Source of the DNA: Bacillota bacterium
GTDB taxonomy: Bacteria > Bacillota > Clostridia > Clostridiales > Clostridiaceae
Assembly (NCBI GenBank): GCA_023424785.1
Contig: JAFADP010000047.1
Location: forward strand, 1-42,491
Length of the DNA: 42,491 nucleotides
Reading direction: 5' to 3'
The position numbers and the translations under genes were made by a program. The notes under the pieces were generated by a model. It had not been told where the DNA came from and searched no databases. It worked only from the letters and a program-made list of their open reading frames with translations. This document shows, piece after piece, positions 39,552-42,491 of this stretch (the stretch's first letter is position 1; every line of letters begins with the position of its first letter).

Positions 39552-41540
39552 TTATTTATCTGATGTAATGTTTCTAAATATGAATGGTTCACATTCACTT
39601 AACTCGGTTTTTCCATTAGCTCCAATTTGTTTAACTACTATCTCATCTTCATCTTCTAATGATTCATCTTCTACTTTTAATAAGTATTTACTTATAAACT
39701 TAGTACTTAACTTATCTCCATTTAAATATACCTTACTATACTCTGTGAAATTATCTCCAGCTATATATACATCCTCATTCCAACTATAAACTTTAGATAT
39801 ACTTGTATCTTCAACATCATATCTCATTTCTATTGGTTCAAATGGATTTTTTCTTCCATATATATATTGCTTTCCATATAACATATCATATTGAAGTAAT
39901 TTTAAGTTGGTTTGATAATTTTCAGAATCCTTATAATTTTGATGATATCTTAATAAAGTACCATTGTGAATTCCTAATCTATTAGTTACTTCTGCAGAAA
40001 GTTGATACGCAAAAAGTTTTTCATTTTTCTTATCCAAACCTATGTTATCCCATATTATATACTCTGTTTCATATCTATTAGCATTTTCTAAATCATTATC
40101 TGATATTTCACTTCCGTTTAATTTTAATGTAGGTAGATGATCTCCATACATTACTAATACAACTTTTTCTCCAGTCTCTTCTAATGCTTGAATTAGATTC
40201 TTTACAAATTCATCCATCTGATTAATTTGATTAACATAATACTCAAAAGCATTTTTTTCTGCTTCATCTTGAATACCTTCTATAGTAATAGTTTGAGTAT
40301 CATCTATAACTTTAGATGGATATTCACCATGTCCTTGAACTGATATTGTATAAATATAATCTTTTTCTTCTGTATTTTCTATACATTTAATTATTTCTTC
40401 TGTTAGATACTTATCTTTACTCCAATCTAATGCATTCTTTTCATATGCATTCATAAATTCTATAGAAGTAAATGTATCAAACCCTAAATTAGGAAATACC
40501 TTATTTCTACTATAAAAAGTAGAACGATTATTATGAATAGCATGAGTACTATATCCTAATTCCTTTAAATCATAAGCTATAGATTCACTAGTTTCTTTCT
40601 TAAGTATTGTTTTAAATGGATATTCTCCTGTTCCAAAATAATCTAGAGACATACCAGTCATTACTTCAAATTCTGTATTTGCTGTACCAGCTCCATATCC
40701 TGGAACCTCTAAAAATCCTGATGAGTATTTCTCTCTTAAAGAAGTAAAAGTAGGAATTGGATTCTCTGATAATTTTATTCCTTTTACACGACTAGGATCA
40801 AAGAATGATTCTAATTGAAGCATAACTATATTAACATCTGTATTTTTACTTTCTTCTTTTTTCTCATTAGCAAATATTGATTTAATTGTTTCCTCTGAGT
40901 AATTTATAGGTCTAGAAATACCCGTATTTAATGCTGTACTACAGAAACTATATGGGAACCCATACTCTAAATAAGCATTTGCTATATTACCAAAATAAGT
41001 GGATATTATTCCTGACTTTAATACTCCATATGTAGTTGCTATAAATAGGCAAACATAAATTGCTATACCTATTATATTTCTTTTATATGATATCTTTTCT
41101 TTCTTTTGTGGTGAATAAATAAATACTACTGTTAATATACCAATTAAGATTATAGCTGCTACTATAATTAATTTTAATTGAAAATTGGTTAAGTACTTAT
41201 TTATTATTGTCATAACATTAGATGCCATTGTTAAATCAATATAAGTAAGTGGAGTTACTCTATGAGATAAAATTACTCCATTAGTTGCCCCCAAAACTAT
41301 CCAAATAATAACTATTATACTTGTTACAAATATTCTTCTCTTACAGAGAAATACTATTTGTAAAGTTAAAAATATAATCATTGAATTATATAAAAATATA
41401 ATAGGACTTCCAACAGCATATCCTATTGCTTGTCTTATTCCACCTTGACATAAAATCTCTACAATAAAATTAACAATAAGTGATAGTCCAATAGCTATAA
41501 TAATAAAACTATGGCTTAACTTTTTAATTAATTCCTTCAT
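39552..41540 (-). CDS. Lipoteichoic-acid-synthase-like sulfatase-fold membrane enzyme
   Basis: The 662-aa protein has about five N-terminal membrane helices (within residues 10-180) and an extracytoplasmic alkaline-phosphatase/sulfatase domain. The catalytic Thr286 lies in GYGAGTANTEFEVMTG. A metal-site Glu244 lies in VMLQLESFFDP, and further ligands lie in SVQGHGEYPSK and VMYGDHLPTL. The enzyme would transfer glycerol phosphate or a related group to a polymer or glycolipid. About 110 extra C-terminal residues (from about IEMRYDVEDTSI) form a beta-rich module that looks like an IPT/TIG-type domain, not present in S. aureus LtaS. It is monocistronic with a strong terminator. The exact substrate is unknown. 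Confidence 0.88.
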   Translation of the reverse strand: MKELIKKLSHSFIIIAIGLSLIVNFIVEILCQGGIRQAIGYAVGSPIIFLYNSMIIFLTLQIVFLCKRRIFVTSIIVIIWIVLGATNGVILSHRVTPLTYIDLTMASNVMTIINKYLTNFQLKLIIVAAIILIGILTVVFIYSPQKKEKISYKRNIIGIAIYVCLFIATTYGVLKSGIISTYFGNIANAYLEYGFPYSFCSTALNTGISRPINYSEETIKSIFANEKKEESKNTDVNIVMLQLESFFDPSRVKGIKLSENPIPTFTSLREKYSSGFLEVPGYGAGTANTEFEVMTGMSLDYFGTGEYPFKTILKKETSESIAYDLKELGYSTHAIHNNRSTFYSRNKVFPNLGFDTFTSIEFMNAYEKNALDWSKDKYLTEEIIKCIENTEEKDYIYTISVQGHGEYPSKVIDDTQTITIEGIQDEAEKNAFEYYVNQINQMDEFVKNLIQALEETGEKVVLVMYGDHLPTLKLNGSEISDNDLENANRYETEYIIWDNIGLDKKNEKLFAYQLSAEVTNRLGIHNGTLLRYHQNYKDSENYQTNLKLLQYDMLYGKQYIYGRKNPFEPIEMRYDVEDTSISKVYSWNEDVYIAGDNFTEYSKVYLNGDKLSTKFISKYLLKVEDESLEDEDEIVVKQIGANGKTELSECEPFIFRNITSDK

Positions 41541-41583
41541 TACTATCCTCCAAATTACAATCTAAAAAATTTAACTAAGTTTA

Positions 41584-41611
41584 AATATACCACATTAATT
41601 AATATAAACAA
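41584..41611 (-). promoter_or_regulatory. Possible promoter of the LTA-synthase-like gene
   Basis: The -35 is TTGTTT (41606-41611) and the -10 is TATATT (41584-41589), with a 16-nt spacer. The region is AT-rich, so confidence is limited. Confidence 0.45.
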
Positions 41612-41696
41612 CCCCATTATATACTTATTAAGAAAATATTCATATTATCTTATACTATTGTTATTTCTTATTTATAGGTTTTATATTCAATATATA

Positions 41697-41725
41697 TTGT
41701 CTTTTAAATATATTTTCTATAAAAT
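41697..41725 (+). promoter_or_regulatory. Possible promoter of the EamA-type gene
   Basis: The -35 is TTGTCT (41697-41702) and the -10 is TAAAAT (41720-41725), with a 17-nt spacer. It lies about 34 nt before the first possible start codon. Confidence 0.5.
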
Positions 41726-41758
41726 TATATTATATTCATAATTAAGGAGATATAAATA

Positions 41759-42199
41759 ATGTTTTTGAATAAGGAGAAAAATAATATGTGGATTATTTTT
41801 GCTTTATTATCAGCTTTTTTTGCTGCTATCACTTCAATTTTAGCCAAAATAGGTATAGAGAATATAAATTCCAACTTAGCTACAGCTATTAGAACTGCTG
41901 TTGTTTTAATAATGGCATGTGGTATAGTTTTTATTACAGGTGTTCAAAATGAAGTTGCTAACATTAATATTAAGAGTTGGGTTTTTCTAATTCTTTCTGG
42001 AATTGCTACTGGATTATCTTGGTTGTGCTACTACAAGGCATTACAACTTGGTGAAGCTTCTAAAGTAGTTCCAATAGATAAATTTAGCGTGGTTATAACA
42101 ATGGTACTAGCTTTTATTATACTAAAGGAAGCTTTAACTCTAAAAACTGTTTTAGGTGGTATATTTATAACTATTGGAACTTTTATTATGATTTTATAA
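41759..42199 (+). CDS. Single-domain EamA/DMT-family membrane protein
   Basis: The protein has about five hydrophobic segments forming one EamA repeat. Full DMT exporters have two, so this 137-146-aa protein probably works as a dimer, like the small YdzA/EmrE-type members. The N-terminal part is MWIIFALLSAFFAAITSILA and the C-terminal part VLAFIILKEALTLKTVLGGIFITIG. Two in-frame starts each have AAGGAG exactly 9 nt upstream: ATG at 41759 (adds MFLNKEKNN) and ATG at 41786. Family members usually start like the second. The substrate is unknown. It converges on the csoR-type gene with a 12-nt gap. Confidence 0.87.
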   Translation: MFLNKEKNNMWIIFALLSAFFAAITSILAKIGIENINSNLATAIRTAVVLIMACGIVFITGVQNEVANINIKSWVFLILSGIATGLSWLCYYKALQLGEASKVVPIDKFSVVITMVLAFIILKEALTLKTVLGGIFITIGTFIMIL

Positions 42200-42211
42200 A
42201 ATAAGGTGAAG

Positions 42212-42475
42212 TTATTTTGATAGTTTATCTATTATAGAAATAATTTCATCTATTTTTTTCTCTTCTTCTCCACTCTCAAAGGCTTCTTTAACACAATGAT
42301 GCATATGTGTTCTAATAATCTCTTTATTGGCTTTATCTATTATTGATTTAAGTGATAAAAGTTGATTAGATATATCTATGCAATATCTATCTTCATCTAT
42401 CATTTTTAAAACACCTTCTATTTGTCCTCTTGCTGTCTTTAATAACTGCTCTACTTTTTTTCTATCTGCCTTCAT
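42212..42475 (-). CDS. csoR: CsoR-family metal-sensing repressor, copper type
   Basis: The 87-aa all-helical regulator belongs to the CsoR/RcnR (DUF156) family. The Cu(I) ligand set of CsoR is preserved: Cys32 (in DRYCIDIS), His57 and Cys61 (in RTHMHHCVKEA). Their spacings of 25 and 4 equal those of M. tuberculosis CsoR (C36, H61, C65). A retained His at the middle position argues against the persulfide sensor CstR. Conserved ARGQIEGVLKMIDEDRYC is present. AGGAGGGA lies just before the ATG at the window's right edge. Its targets, usually copA/copZ, would lie to the right and are not visible. Confidence 0.92.
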   Translation of the reverse strand: MKADRKKVEQLLKTARGQIEGVLKMIDEDRYCIDISNQLLSLKSIIDKANKEIIRTHMHHCVKEAFESGEEEKKIDEIISIIDKLSK

Positions 42476-42491
42476 AGATCCCTCCTAAATT

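Noticed and set aside
1..42491. CRISPR array, prophage, toxin-antitoxin or defence system
   Set aside because: No regularly spaced repeats, integrase, phage structural genes or recognisable defence genes were seen. Tandem repeats are limited to short coding ones such as the KDEPI duplication near 4390.

Overview
The window is very AT-rich and has strong AGGAGG-type ribosome binding sites, an alpha/beta small acid-soluble spore protein, a HisZ-dependent short HisG, a GGGtGRT/NifU-like pair and clostridial gene groupings. Together these indicate an anaerobic spore-forming Firmicute, most likely Clostridium sensu stricto (cluster I). The species cannot be fixed from the sequence alone. Almost all of the window looks like vertically inherited chromosome. 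The only mobile-element trace is the start of an IS607-type recombinase at the extreme left edge.

Layout from left to right. (1) 1-3.7 kb: IS607-type TnpA start, then clpX, clpP and tig on the minus strand (chaperone/protease block). (2) 3.7-6.4 kb: a minus-strand group of four envelope-type genes of unknown role: a 113-aa protein, a TcaA/YvbJ-like membrane protein, a 53-aa Cys-cluster protein not previously called as an ORF, and a 279-aa single-pass membrane protein. (3) 6.5-13.1 kb: a compact histidine operon hisZGDBHAFIE with a clean sigma-A promoter and an operator-like palindrome near the start point. hisC and the histidinol-phosphatase gene are absent. (4) 13.1-18.6 kb: GNAT acetyltransferase, putP (plus), and a ppx-ppk polyphosphate pair (minus). 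(5) 18.8-22.3 kb: thrC-thrB-ACT protein and a Nudix ADP-ribose pyrophosphatase. (6) 22.4-23.5 kb: an ECF transporter S component with a structured leader, then an SASP gene with a sigma-G-like promoter. (7) 23.5-28.9 kb: a small acidic protein, clpB under a perfect CtsR box, and a divergent AraC regulator carrying a GH39-like C-terminal half. (8) 28.9-33.6 kb: two tandem HTH-TPR regulators, a 56-aa YtxH-like protein, RNase HI with a viroplasmin domain, and a DUF1232 protein. (9) 33.7-37.1 kb: hisS, a signal peptidase I, a candidate small RNA with two C-rich hairpin loops, a 51-aa protein and two unknown small proteins. (10) 37.3-42.5 kb: the GGGtGRT/NifU-like pair, tRNA-Leu(CAA), an LTA-synthase-like enzyme, a single-domain EamA protein and a CsoR copper-sensor-like regulator.

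Most transcription units are bounded by well-formed intrinsic terminators, several of them shared by convergent genes, so unit boundaries can be read with good confidence.

The best candidates for something undescribed are these: the roughly 70-nt RNA at about 35.82-35.89 kb, with its own promoter, two hairpins showing near-identical CCCCCAG loops and a terminator; the two-hairpin leader of the ECF S component; the palindrome at the his promoter; and the GGGtGRT/NifU-like pair with a dyad in its leader. These regulatory readings come from sequence inspection only and have not been tested computationally.
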